A model generated the notes under the pieces. That model was not told the DNA's origin. It was given only the letters and a program-made list of their open reading frames with translations, and did no database searches. DNA of 64,000 nucleotides, from the NCBI RefSeq assembly GCF_018449515.1, contig NZ_JAAVUQ010000003.1:1-64000 (forward strand). The letters run 5' to 3'. Made by a program: the position numbers and the translations under genes. Numbering within the stretch: position 1 is the first letter of the stretch; the number at the start of each line of letters is the position of its first letter. This DNA comes from Caballeronia sp. dw_19 (GTDB lineage: Bacteria > Pseudomonadota > Gammaproteobacteria > Burkholderiales > Burkholderiaceae). Below, piece after piece: positions 8,757-17,511 of the stretch.

Positions 8757-10109
8757 ATGAAACCAGAATCGCCCGGCGCGTTCACGAGTCACACCGACGC
8801 GAGCCGCCACTATCAATCGGGTTTTGCCGCCGACTTCGCCACCGAGGCGTTGCCCGGCGCGCTGCCGCTCGGCCGCAATTCACCGCAACGTGTGAACTAC
8901 GGTCTCTATGCCGAGCAGCTTTCGGGCACTGCGTTCACCGCACCGCGCGGGCACAATCGGCGCTCGTGGTTGTATCGGATACGGCCGGCGGCGGTGCATC
9001 AACCGTTCACTCAGATTGAAGGCAATGACCTGCGCGCGAAGCTCGTCGCGAACTTCGCCGAGGTGCCGCCCACGCCGCCGAATCAACTGCGCTGGGACCC
9101 GTTGCCGATGCCCGATGCGCCCACGGATTTCATCGATAGCTGGGTGACGATGGCCGGCAACGGCGCGGCCGAATCCATGCAAGGCTGCGCGATCCATCTC
9201 TATGCCGCGAACCGTTCGATGCAGGATCGTTTCTTCTACAACGCCGATGGCGAACTGCTGATCGTGCCGCAGGAAGGGCGGTTGTCGATTGCGACTGAAC
9301 TCGGCCAGCTCGATATAGAACCCTTTGAAATAGCGGTCATTCCGCGCGGTGTGCGTTTTTCCGTCGCGTTGCCGGACGGCACCGCGCGTGGCTACATTTG
9401 CGAGAACTTCGGCGCTTTGTTGAGGCTGCCGGACCTTGGGCCTATTGGTTCGAACGGTCTTGCGAACCCGCGCGATTTCCTCACGCCGCACGCGGCTTAT
9501 GAAGACCGCGAGGGCGCGTTTGAACTCGTCGCGAAGATGAACGGCGTGTTGTGGCGCGCGGATATCGGCCATTCGCCGCTCGACGTGGTCGCGTGGCACG
9601 GTAACTATGCGCCGTACAAATACGACCTGCGGCTGTTCAACACCATCGGTTCGATCAGCTTCGATCACCCCGATCCGTCGATCTTTCTTGTACTGCAATC
9701 GCAGACGGATTCGCCGGGAGTGGACGCCATCGACTTCGTGATTTTCCCGCCGCGCTGGCTTGCAAACGAAGATACGTTCCGGCCGCCGTGGTTTCATCGG
9801 AACGTCGCGAGTGAATTCATGGGCCTCGTGCATGGCGTCTACGATGCGAAATCCGAAGGGTTCATGCCGGGAGGGTCGAGCCTGCATAACTGCATGTCGG
9901 GACATGGGCCGGACGCGGGGACCTTCGACAAGGCATCGAACGCGGATACATCGACGCCCGTGAAAGTAGGCGACACGATGGCGTTCATGTTCGAGACACG
10001 CATGCTGATCAAGCCAACCCGCTTCGCTCTGGAAACCGCGCAATTGCAGGCGCATTACTACGAGTGCTGGCAGGGACTGACCAAACATTTCAACCCGGAG
10101 CAACGATGA
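8757..10109 (+). CDS. hmgA: Homogentisate 1,2-dioxygenase
   Basis: A 450-residue non-haem Fe(II) dioxygenase that opens the ring of homogentisate to give 4-maleylacetoacetate in tyrosine and phenylacetate-type catabolism. The iron-ligand region is visible: [14 protein letters not shown] at about residues 342-355 supplies a His and a Glu, and [13 protein letters not shown] near residues 377-389 supplies a further His. Length equals that of bacterial and human enzymes. The ATG has AAAAGGAC upstream. Its stop overlaps the fahA start by four bases, so the two are probably translationally coupled. Confidence 0.97.
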   Translation: MKPESPGAFTSHTDASRHYQSGFAADFATEALPGALPLGRNSPQRVNYGLYAEQLSGTAFTAPRGHNRRSWLYRIRPAAVHQPFTQIEGNDLRAKLVANFAEVPPTPPNQLRWDPLPMPDAPTDFIDSWVTMAGNGAAESMQGCAIHLYAANRSMQDRFFYNADGELLIVPQEGRLSIATELGQLDIEPFEIAVIPRGVRFSVALPDGTARGYICENFGALLRLPDLGPIGSNGLANPRDFLTPHAAYEDREGAFELVAKMNGVLWRADIGHSPLDVVAWHGNYAPYKYDLRLFNTIGSISFDHPDPSIFLVLQSQTDSPGVDAIDFVIFPPRWLANEDTFRPPWFHRNVASEFMGLVHGVYDAKSEGFMPGGSSLHNCMSGHGPDAGTFDKASNADTSTPVKVGDTMAFMFETRMLIKPTRFALETAQLQAHYYECWQGLTKHFNPEQR

Positions 10110-11422
10110 GTTTTTCAACTCATGAAGCGCTTGAAGCGACGCGCAATCCAGCGCTTAAAAGCTGGATCGAATCCGCGAATAATCCATCAAGCGACTTCCC
10201 GATCCAGAACCTGCCGTTCGGCATTTTCACCGATGAAGTCAATCCGTTGCCGCGCGCGGGCGTGGCGATCGGGGACTGGATTCTCGACCTCGCCGTTGTG
10301 TATCGAGCGGGGTTGATCGAATGCGAACCGGTGTTCGCGCAGCCCACGCTGAATGCATTTATCGCATTGGGAAGGGATACATGGCGACACGTTCGTGTCC
10401 AGGTGAGCGCGTTGCTTGCCGCCCATCGCGATACGCTGAAAAACAACACGGCGTTGCGTCCACGCGCGCTCATACCCCGGGCGAGTGCGATGCTGCATTT
10501 GCCTATCGATATCCCTGGCTACACGGATTTTTATTCGTCGAAGGAACACGCGACCAATGTGGGTTCCATGTTCCGCGATCCGAAGAACGCGTTGCTGCCG
10601 AACTGGTCGGAGATGCCGATTGGGTACAACGGGCGCGCTTCATCGGTGATCGTGAGCGGGACGCCGGTGCGCCGGCCGAGCGGCCAGATCAAGTTGCCCG
10701 ATGCTGATCGGCCGGTGTTCAGTGCATGCCGGAAGCTGGATATTGAACTGGAGATGGGGTTTATCGTTGGCGCGGGGAATGCGCTGGGCGAGCCGATTGA
10801 CTGTGAAGATGCGGAGTCGCATATCTTCGGCATGGTGTTGCTTAACGACTGGAGCGCCCGCGATATCCAGCAATGGGAATACGTGCCGCTCGGGCCATTC
10901 AACGCGAAGGGTTTTGCGACCACGATTTCGCCGTGGATCGTCACGCTCGATGCGCTCGAACCGTTCCGTGCCGCCACGCCGAAGCAGGAACCTGAACCGC
11001 TTCCGTATTTGCGCCACGCTGGTAATCATGCATTCGATATCGAGCTTGAAGTGCATTTGCGGCCGGCGCTGGCTGCGTCGGCGACGAAGCTCACGCGGAC
11101 TAATTTCAAGCTGATGTACTGGTCGATGGCGCAGCAACTTGCGCATCACACGGTGGCGGGTTGCAACACGCGCGTGGGCGATCTGATGGGTTCCGGCACG
11201 ATCAGTGGGCCGACGCCGGATTCATGCGGGAGCTTGCTTGAGATGACGTGGAACGGGCAGCGTCCGATTGCGCTGGACGAGGGCGGCGAGCGCAGGTTTA
11301 TTGAAGATGGGGATGAATTGACGCTCACCGGATGGTGTCAGGGGGAGGGGTATCGGGTGGGGTTCGGCGAATGCCGAGGTGTGGTTTTGCCGGCGCGGGG
11401 CGTGGCCGAGGTTCCGGGTTAG
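10106..11422 (+). CDS. fahA: Fumarylacetoacetase
   Basis: A 438-residue hydrolase that splits fumarylacetoacetate into fumarate and acetoacetate, the last step of homogentisate breakdown. The catalytic His is in [17 protein letters not shown] (about residue 148). The metal and substrate residues lie in [20 protein letters not shown] and [19 protein letters not shown]. It starts at ATG 10106 inside the hmgA stop (ATGA overlap). No maleylacetoacetate isomerase gene is in the window, so that step must be supplied elsewhere or be glutathione-independent. Repeat copy B begins right after the stop. Confidence 0.96.
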   Translation: MSFSTHEALEATRNPALKSWIESANNPSSDFPIQNLPFGIFTDEVNPLPRAGVAIGDWILDLAVVYRAGLIECEPVFAQPTLNAFIALGRDTWRHVRVQVSALLAAHRDTLKNNTALRPRALIPRASAMLHLPIDIPGYTDFYSSKEHATNVGSMFRDPKNALLPNWSEMPIGYNGRASSVIVSGTPVRRPSGQIKLPDADRPVFSACRKLDIELEMGFIVGAGNALGEPIDCEDAESHIFGMVLLNDWSARDIQQWEYVPLGPFNAKGFATTISPWIVTLDALEPFRAATPKQEPEPLPYLRHAGNHAFDIELEVHLRPALAASATKLTRTNFKLMYWSMAQQLAHHTVAGCNTRVGDLMGSGTISGPTPDSCGSLLEMTWNGQRPIALDEGGERRFIEDGDELTLTGWCQGEGYRVGFGECRGVVLPARGVAEVPG

Positions 11423-11478
11423 TGGTTGGGGTCAATGCCAGGGTTTGGGGGTAGCGGTTGGGGTTGATGCCGGGTGGG

Positions 11479-11706
11479 TGCTTTCGGCGTTAGTGGTCTG
11501 CGAGAGTCGGATTTTCTCTTTATCACTATTAGCCACTGTGCGTGGCGGCACGTCATTTCTTTGTCCAAAGCGACAAAGAAACGAAGCAAAGAAAGCGCTT
11601 TTAAACCACGCTACCCTAAGTGTCCACAGCGTGCAGTTTTCATTCATGGGTGCCCCAAAAGCACGGTGCTCGCCAGAGCGAAGGATGTTTGAACCCCTCC
11701 TTCTCG
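11479..11706 (+). repeat. Copy B left inverted arm (X side)
   Basis: Pairs with 12080-12305. It includes CTGTGCGTGGCGGCACGTCA and then GACAAAGAAACGAAGCAAAG, and ends with CGCCAGAGCGAAGG and a CCCCTCCTTCTC box. It carries the X-side form CATGGGTGCC. Confidence 0.85.
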
Positions 11707-12079
11707 CGAATCCTGACATGAACACGCTTCGCCCCGTACGCTCTCGGGCAAGCACGAGGCGCCCAGAAACCCGTACGGCCTCACGCGTCTTTACTGCTTC
11801 GTGTTTTGGTGGGTTGACTGCTTGGTCTGCGCAGCTATTTTTTGGGCCACGCGACCAGATACGTATTAACAGCTTCGGCATTTGGTGAGTTCATTGCGTG
11901 GCTTGTACGGTTTTCTTCGTGGGTATGGCTCCACGCATTCTGCGGCTTCCGTATTTGGTGGGTTGGCCGTGTGATTCGTTACGCGTACAAATTCGGTGGT
12001 TGGTCCTCCGCGGATAGCGCGGGGTGCTCCTTGGGCAGGTTCAATCACTGGTGGCGAAGCGTGTGGGTATCGGTGTTCG

Positions 12080-12305
12080 GAGAAGGAGGGTTTCACACAT
12101 CCGTGGCTCTGGCGAGCACCGTGCTTTTGGGGCACCTATGAATAGAAACTGCACGCTGTGGACACTTAGGGTAGCGTGGTTTAAAAGCGTTTTCTTTGCT
12201 TCGTTTCTTTGTCGCTTTGGACAAAGAAATGACGTGCCGCCACGCACAGTGGCTAACAGTGATAAAGAGAAAATCCGACTCATGCAGACCACTAACTCTG
12301 AAAGC
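12080..12305 (-). repeat. Copy B right inverted arm (Y side)
   Basis: Inverted copy of 11479-11706 with scattered differences. It carries the Y-side form GGCACCTATGAA where the X arm reads the equivalent of CACCCATGAA. Confidence 0.85.
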
Positions 12306-12413
12306 AGCAACCCGGCAATGAACCCGACCGCCACCCCCAGAACCTAGCACCCCGCCATTGACCCCACCCGCCAACCCCGAAACCGACCGACCACCAACCC
12401 CCAAACCCCCCCG

Positions 12414-12429
12414 TCCACCGGCGCGAGCG
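12414..12429. repeat. Shared 16-bp outer end of copies B and C
   Basis: TCCACCGGCGCGAGCG occurs here and at 25763-25778. In both places it lies 2-3 bp from the stop codon of an unrelated leftward gene, which marks a common outer boundary of the element. Confidence 0.7.
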
Positions 12430-12432
12430 AAA

Positions 12433-13602
12433 CTAAACCACGCCGATGCTCGCGCGCCGCGCCCGTCTATCCATCGACGCCGACAGCAACGTCAATCCAA
12501 ACGCACCGCAGGCCATCACCACGCCCACCCACGGCAGCGCCGTGAGCGCCGCCCCCGCGCCAATCGTCATGCCCCCGAGCCACGCGCCAATCGCATTGCC
12601 GAGGTTAAACGCACCCTGATTCAACGTAGACGCAAGATTCGGCGCATCGCTTGCACGGTTCACGATCAACACCTGCAACGGTGGAACGATCGCGAAAGCC
12701 AGCACGCCCCAGACGAAGACGGTGATCATCGCGGGAATGGCGGCGTGCATCGTGGCGGCAAAAATGGCCTGGACCACAATGATCGACACAAGAAACGTCA
12801 GCAGCGAGCGCAATAGCTTCCAGTCCGCGAGCTTGCCGCCGAGTGTGCTTCCAACCGTCAACCCAAGCCCGAACAACAACAGCACCAACGTGACCGCGTG
12901 CGGTGAAAAACCGGTGACGTCTTCGAGGATCGGCGTGATGTACGTGAACACGGAAAAGAGACTCGCCGATGCCAGCACGCTGATGCCGAGCACCATCAGC
13001 ACCTGCGGATTCTTGAGCACATTGAATTCGCGCAGGATGCTCGATTCCCTCATCTCGATGTGCTTCGGCAGGCACACGGCCAGCGCACCAGCCGCGCCAA
13101 GGCCGATCACGGTCACCACCCAGAACGTCGCGCGCCAGCCGGCCGCCTGACCGAGCGCGGTGCCGAGCGGCACGCCGAGCACGTTCGCCAGCGTGAGGCC
13201 GGTGAACATCAGCGCGATGGCTTGCGCGCGGCGGTTGGGCGCGACCAGGTCCGCGGCGACTACCGAGCCGATGCCGAAGAACGCGCCATGACAGAACGCG
13301 GTCAAAATGCGCGCGGCCATCAGCATCCAGTAACCCGGCGCGATGGCGCACAGCAGATTGCCGACGATGAATACGCCCATCAGGCTCATCAGCGCTTTCT
13401 TGCGCGGCATTCTCGCGGTGACGATAGCGAGAATAGGGGCGCCGATAGTCACGCCCAGCGCATAACCCGACACAAGCATGCCGGCTGCGGGGATGGATAC
13501 CCCGAGATCCCGCGCGACGTTGGGCAACAAGCCCATGATGACGAATTCGGTCGTGCCGATACCGAACGCGGCAATGGCGAGGGCGAGAAGGGGCAGAGGC
13601 AT
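12433..13602 (-). CDS. MFS transporter (DHA1 family, AraJ/YdhP-like)
   Basis: A 389-residue inner-membrane protein with 12 predicted helices. The N-terminus ALAIAAFGIGTTEFVIMGLL is typical of the AraJ/YdhP/NepI branch of drug or sugar efflux permeases. The motif between helices 2 and 3 appears as IVTARMPRKKALM, and the antiporter-type motif as GVPLGTALGQAAGWRATFW near residue 145. Substrate cannot be read. The gene runs towards repeat B, converging with fahA, and has no partner in an operon. Confidence 0.85.
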   Translation of the reverse strand: MPLPLLALAIAAFGIGTTEFVIMGLLPNVARDLGVSIPAAGMLVSGYALGVTIGAPILAIVTARMPRKKALMSLMGVFIVGNLLCAIAPGYWMLMAARILTAFCHGAFFGIGSVVAADLVAPNRRAQAIALMFTGLTLANVLGVPLGTALGQAAGWRATFWVVTVIGLGAAGALAVCLPKHIEMRESSILREFNVLKNPQVLMVLGISVLASASLFSVFTYITPILEDVTGFSPHAVTLVLLLFGLGLTVGSTLGGKLADWKLLRSLLTFLVSIIVVQAIFAATMHAAIPAMITVFVWGVLAFAIVPPLQVLIVNRASDAPNLASTLNQGAFNLGNAIGAWLGGMTIGAGAALTALPWVGVVMACGAFGLTLLSASMDRRARRASIGVV

Positions 13603-13843
13603 GAGGTAAGCGGTGACTGAGTGCTGGCCGGTCGCGCGTTATCGGGGTGAAGAACGCAGGCTCGGGCGAGCTGAAGGAATCAAATTGTACCGAACGTTGT
13701 TGCGTTTGCTCGGTGGAAACCCCGAGATTTGTACAGTTGATTCAACGAGTTGGATTTTCAGCCTTTTGCGAGACTCTCACTGTTGCTTTTTGCCATCGGG
13801 CAGACTAGGTTGCAGGGTTGCTGCTTTTCATCCAAGGACCTTC

Positions 13844-14296
13844 ATGACTGCACTCCGGCATTTTTTCCCGTTGATTGTTGCCGCGCTGTTGGCATTCGCG
13901 GCCGTGCCGGGGGTGTTCGCTCAGGAAGCCGACGCGAGCGCGGGACCGATCCGCACCAGTGGCGGCAGCGTGGTGTTCGTTCAGCAAGGAGCCACTTTCG
14001 AAGCCCAAATCGATGGCAAGCCGTTCGATCAGCTGAACGCCCGCCGCATTGCGCATTTCGAGGAGCCGTCGGGGGCGCGGATGATTGTCGAAGCATTCGA
14101 TACCGGCTCGCCCGAACTCGTTCTCTACGATTTCACCAGGCGCCCGCCCACGGTTGAGCACATGACAAAGCGCATGAAACTCACCAATGTGTTCTGGCAG
14201 CGCGATGAAGTGGTGCTGAAAAGTGCCGACGGCTGGTACAGGTTCCAGCGCGGGACGCTGACGAAACTGACATCATCGAAGATGACTTATCACTGA
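13844..14296 (+). CDS. Small exported protein of unknown function
   Basis: A 150-residue protein with a clear signal peptide: a short basic start, the hydrophobic stretch FFPLIVAALLAFAAVPG, and a VFA cleavage site before QEADAS. The mature part has no motif I recognise. It looks mostly beta, and ends with repeated Trp/Tyr-containing strands. The ATG at 13844 has AAGGAC upstream; the frame is open for 77 codons before it, but that part lacks a secretion signal. It is alone between the divergent MFS gene and the convergent ligase gene. The 200 bp after it (14297-14495) hold no supported gene. Confidence 0.65.
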   Translation: MTALRHFFPLIVAALLAFAAVPGVFAQEADASAGPIRTSGGSVVFVQQGATFEAQIDGKPFDQLNARRIAHFEEPSGARMIVEAFDTGSPELVLYDFTRRPPTVEHMTKRMKLTNVFWQRDEVVLKSADGWYRFQRGTLTKLTSSKMTYH

Positions 14297-14495
14297 GTCC
14301 GCACCGCCATTATCCGATCCCCGGCGACCACGAAAATTCGCTCGCCCCAACGTCCCGATCGATGACTATCGGCACCGGCCTTTGCCTGCGCTGCGCGTGT
14401 TCTCGGTATCCGACGCGGTCGCGGGGCACGGATTTTCGTATCGCTATTTGGTTTGGTATCCTGATTATAAGTACCCTCATCATCGGCTGGCATGC

Positions 14496-16166
14496 TCATG
14501 GCGGCGCCCCTTCGAGGAACCCCTTGAGCATGCCGAGCGTATCAGCGTCGTCAATATGTTTGTCCGTACGCCATCTCAACATGCGTGGAAACCGCACGGC
14601 AATGCCCGACTTATGACGCGGACTCGCCTGAATCCCTTCGAAGCCAATCTCGAATACGAGCGTCGGCGTGACGCTGCGCACCGGCCCGAATTTTTCGATG
14701 GTCGTCTTGCGCACGACGGCATCGACCTTGCGCATCTCTTCGTCCGTCAAGCCGGAATATGCCTTCGCGAACGGCACAAGAGTGCGCACGCCATCGGCTT
14801 CGTCCCACACGGCGAAGGTGAAATCGGTGTACAAACTCGCCCGTCGGCCGTGGCCGCGTTGCGCGTAAAGCAAGACGGCGTCGATGGCGTACGGATCGAT
14901 CTTCCATTTCCACCAGGTCCCGGAAGCCTTCGTGCGCCCGACGCCATAAAGCGATTCACGCCCCTTCAGCATCAAGCCTTCAACACCTCGGCCGCGGCTT
15001 TCGTCGCGCAACGCGGCCAGGGTCTCCCAATCGGGCGCTTCAACTATCGGCGACACTCGCAGCAGGTCGACCGCCAGCGTCTCGCCCAACGCGGTGGCCA
15101 ATGCATCGAGGTGCGCGCGGCGTTCGATCAGCGGCGTGACGCGCAGATCGCGGCCATTGGCTTCCAGCAAGTCGTAGGCGAGAAACGTGGCGGGTGAATC
15201 GGCAAGCACTTTCTTCGACAAGGTCTTGCGCGTGATCCGCGGTTGCAGCCGCGCAAACGGCAATGGCGCGTGACCACCGGGTTCCCACGCAAGTATTTCG
15301 CCGTCTATGACGGTGCCGTCCGCCAGCGCGGCGCCGAGCGAGGCGAGTTCGGGAAAGCGGTCGGTGATGAGATCTTCACCGCGCGACCACAGCCACACCC
15401 GGCCGCCGCGCTTCACGAGTTGCGCGCGAATCCCGTCCCACTTCCATTCGATCACCCACTCCGACGGCATGCCGAGCGTCGTCGGATCGGCTTGCAAGGG
15501 ATGAGCGAGAAAAAACGGATAGGGCAAACCAAGGTCGCTTTCATGCGGCGTGGCGGCGTTTTCATCGTCCGTGCTTTCCGGTGCGATCAGCCGCAAATAA
15601 CGCGCTGCGCCCGGCGTTTGCTGCGAATCGGTCCAGCCGACCATACGCTGGGCAATGCGTTTGTGATCCACACCCGCGACTTCGGCGAGTGCGCGCACGA
15701 CGAGTTGGCGCGCGACTCCCACCCGAAACCCTCCGCCTATCAGCTTGGTCAACAAGAAACGTTCGCTCCAGTCGAGTTCGTCCCAGTAGCCGAGCAAACG
15801 GGTTCGTAGCTCGCCCGGCTCCAGGCCGCGCAAGGTCAGCACGCGTTCCTCGATCCATTGCGCGAGGCCGAGTTCGGACGTGCGCTGCGCGGGCGGCAGG
15901 ATATGCGCGATGGTTTCGGCCAAGTCGCCGACCGCCTGATACGACTCGTCGAAGAGCCATTCCGGCAAGCCGGCGCGCTCGCGGGCAAATTCGATGAGAA
16001 GGCGGGTCGGCACCGATTGGCGAGGTTTGCCGCCGCTGAGAAAGTACGACGCCCACGCGGCGTCCTCGGGTTCGGCCGCCGAGAAATACGCGATCAGCGC
16101 CTCGAGTTTTTCTTTCGTCGACGTGGTGCCGTCCAGAGCGGTGTACAGCGCGGCGAAGCGTTTCAT
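14496..16166 (-). CDS. ATP-dependent DNA ligase (ligase-associated repair type)
   Basis: A 556-residue ATP-dependent DNA ligase. An N-terminal DNA-binding domain is followed by the nucleotidyltransferase core with motif I KWDGIR at residues 242-247 (Lys242 takes AMP). Motif III resembles GTVIDGEILAWEPG, and motif V ends in EGLMLKGRESLYGVG before an OB fold. It belongs to the bacterial type paired with an MBL exonuclease, an Lhr-type helicase and a phosphoesterase, thought to act in DNA damage response. Its start overlaps the exonuclease stop by four bases. The helicase and phosphoesterase genes are not next to it here. Confidence 0.93.
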   Translation of the reverse strand: MKRFAALYTALDGTTSTKEKLEALIAYFSAAEPEDAAWASYFLSGGKPRQSVPTRLLIEFARERAGLPEWLFDESYQAVGDLAETIAHILPPAQRTSELGLAQWIEERVLTLRGLEPGELRTRLLGYWDELDWSERFLLTKLIGGGFRVGVARQLVVRALAEVAGVDHKRIAQRMVGWTDSQQTPGAARYLRLIAPESTDDENAATPHESDLGLPYPFFLAHPLQADPTTLGMPSEWVIEWKWDGIRAQLVKRGGRVWLWSRGEDLITDRFPELASLGAALADGTVIDGEILAWEPGGHAPLPFARLQPRITRKTLSKKVLADSPATFLAYDLLEANGRDLRVTPLIERRAHLDALATALGETLAVDLLRVSPIVEAPDWETLAALRDESRGRGVEGLMLKGRESLYGVGRTKASGTWWKWKIDPYAIDAVLLYAQRGHGRRASLYTDFTFAVWDEADGVRTLVPFAKAYSGLTDEEMRKVDAVVRKTTIEKFGPVRSVTPTLVFEIGFEGIQASPRHKSGIAVRFPRMLRWRTDKHIDDADTLGMLKGFLEGAPP

Positions 16167-17254
16167 CGCGAGTTGGCCTCAGGCGGAGGAGGGGGTTCGA
16201 CGGCTTGCTGCGCGGACTGGCTCGCTTGACCGCTTTCCGCTGCGTCGGCTTCTATCGCGTCATCGCCGTATTCGGTCGTGAACGCGCCCGCTTCCAGACC
16301 TTGTTCGCGAAGCCAGCGCACCATCGGCTCGATTTGTCCGTGCGTCACAATTACGCGTTGCGCGCCCGTTGCACTAATAGCGGTTTGCAAACCCGGCCAG
16401 TCGGCGTGATCGGAGAGTACGAAACCACGGTCCAGACCGCGCCGCCGCCGCGCGCAGCGAAGCCGCATCCAGCCCGATGCAAACGCATCGCTATAGTCGC
16501 CGAAGCGACGCATCCACGGGCTGCCTTGCGCGGATGGCGGCGCGATGATCAGTGCGCCCTTGAACGCGGTCTTGTCTTTCGCGGCGATGTCGCTGACGGG
16601 CCGCGTCGCGGGCAAATGCACGCCCGCTTGCGCGTACGCCCGATTCAGCGGTTCCACGGCGCCATGGCAAAAGATCGGGCCAATGGCCGGATCGACGCCT
16701 GCAAGAATCCGCTGCGCCTTGCCGAACGAATAGCAGAACAATACGGAAGTACGGCCCTCGGCCGCGTTATGCCGCCACCACGAATCGATCCCGTCGAAGA
16801 CCGCGCGGGACGGTTCCCATCGATAAATCGGCAAGCCGAACGTGGATTCCGTGATGAAGGTATCGCAGCGAACCGGTTCGAACGGTGCGCAAGTGGGATC
16901 GGGTTCGACCTTATAGTCGCCCGAGGCGACCCAGATGCGCCCCGCGTGTTCCACGCGCACTTGTGCAGAGCCGAGCACATGGCCGGCCGGATGCAGCGAC
17001 ACGGAGACGCCGTTGACAACCAGGCGCTCGCCGTACGGAACACCCTGCAATGAGATGCCCGGCAGCCGCGACAGCAACACGCCGACACCTGCCTCAGCCG
17101 CGAGATAACGGGCGTGCCCGGCGCGGGCGTGATCTGCATGGGCGTGAGTAATGATTGCCCGATCAACGGGACGCCACGGGTCGATATAGAAATCGCCCGG
17201 CGGGCAATAAAGGCCTTCCGGCCTCGCGACGATCAAGTCTTGCGATGCGTTCAA
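16163..17254 (-). CDS. Ligase-associated DNA exonuclease (MBL/beta-CASP fold)
   Basis: A 363-residue metallo-beta-lactamase-fold nuclease, upstream partner of the ATP-dependent ligase. The zinc motif HAHADH is intact at residues 37-42. HPAGHVLGSAQVRVEH and WVASGDYKVEPDP supply the next metal positions, and FVLSDHADWPGL and VIVTHG complete the beta-CASP-type set. Similar proteins are annotated as exonucleases processing ends before sealing. The C-terminus carries an extra Ala/Gln/Glu-rich tail ending in a proline run, longer than usual. A four-base overlap with the ligase indicates one operon. Confidence 0.9.
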   Translation of the reverse strand: MNASQDLIVARPEGLYCPPGDFYIDPWRPVDRAIITHAHADHARAGHARYLAAEAGVGVLLSRLPGISLQGVPYGERLVVNGVSVSLHPAGHVLGSAQVRVEHAGRIWVASGDYKVEPDPTCAPFEPVRCDTFITESTFGLPIYRWEPSRAVFDGIDSWWRHNAAEGRTSVLFCYSFGKAQRILAGVDPAIGPIFCHGAVEPLNRAYAQAGVHLPATRPVSDIAAKDKTAFKGALIIAPPSAQGSPWMRRFGDYSDAFASGWMRLRCARRRRGLDRGFVLSDHADWPGLQTAISATGAQRVIVTHGQIEPMVRWLREQGLEAGAFTTEYGDDAIEADAAESGQASQSAQQAVEPPPPPEANSR

Positions 17255-17446
17255 CCGGTCCCCGCTCGCGGATAAAAAGATAACGACAGGAAAATACGGC
17301 GCCAGGACGGCCAGGCGAAAATAACCGCAGCCGCCGAAGGGTTATTAGATTGCAGCAAACGGCATGCCGTCCTGAGGTAATGCAACCACAATATTCTTGA
17401 AAATATGAATTGTATGAAGAATACTTTGATTATCCAAAAAGCTGAT

Positions 17447-17482
17447 TTATCGGACGGGAAGTATAAAAATACCCGCCGATAA
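17447..17482 (-). terminator. Candidate hairpin downstream of ldhA
   Basis: The arms TTATCGGACGGG (17447-17458) and CCCGCCGATAA (17472-17482) pair with one bulge. They lie 30 bp past the ldhA stop on the minus strand. The following sequence is only moderately T-rich. The rest of 17255-17511 is AT-rich and shows nothing else. Confidence 0.45.
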
Positions 17483-17511
17483 ACTTCGCATTGAATCGCG
17501 CAATGGGATAT

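Larger units (their letters stand above)
11423..12430. mobile_element. Repeat element copy B (long inverted arms, non-coding)
   Basis: About 1.0 kb with no credible gene, filling the gap between the fahA stop and the MFS stop. Inverted arms of about 225 bp (11479-11706 and 12080-12305) are flanked by G-rich tails outside. The left interior is the X type (reading toward CGCTCTCGGGCAAGCAC, 11737-11753) and the right interior is the inverted Y type (ending in GGATAGCGCGGGGTGC, 12013-12028). Between them lie degenerate repeats of about 72-76 bp beginning TTTGGTGGGTT or TTTGGTGAGTT. No transposase and no obvious target duplication. I class it as MITE-like by structure alone. Confidence 0.75.

Noticed and set aside
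11432..11881. Open frames inside the repeat elements, for example with FFASFLCRFGQRNDVPPRTV-like sequence
   Set aside because: The same frames occur in every copy on both strands, break at different points, have no ribosome sites and follow the arm sequence. They are by-products of the inverted arms, though automatic annotation may call them proteins.
14290..14499. 69-residue minus-strand frame overlapping the ligase stop by ATGA
   Set aside because: The overlap looks like translational coupling, but the sequence is Arg-rich with no domain, its codon use is unlike its neighbours, and it spans a plain intergenic gap. Not supported without conservation.
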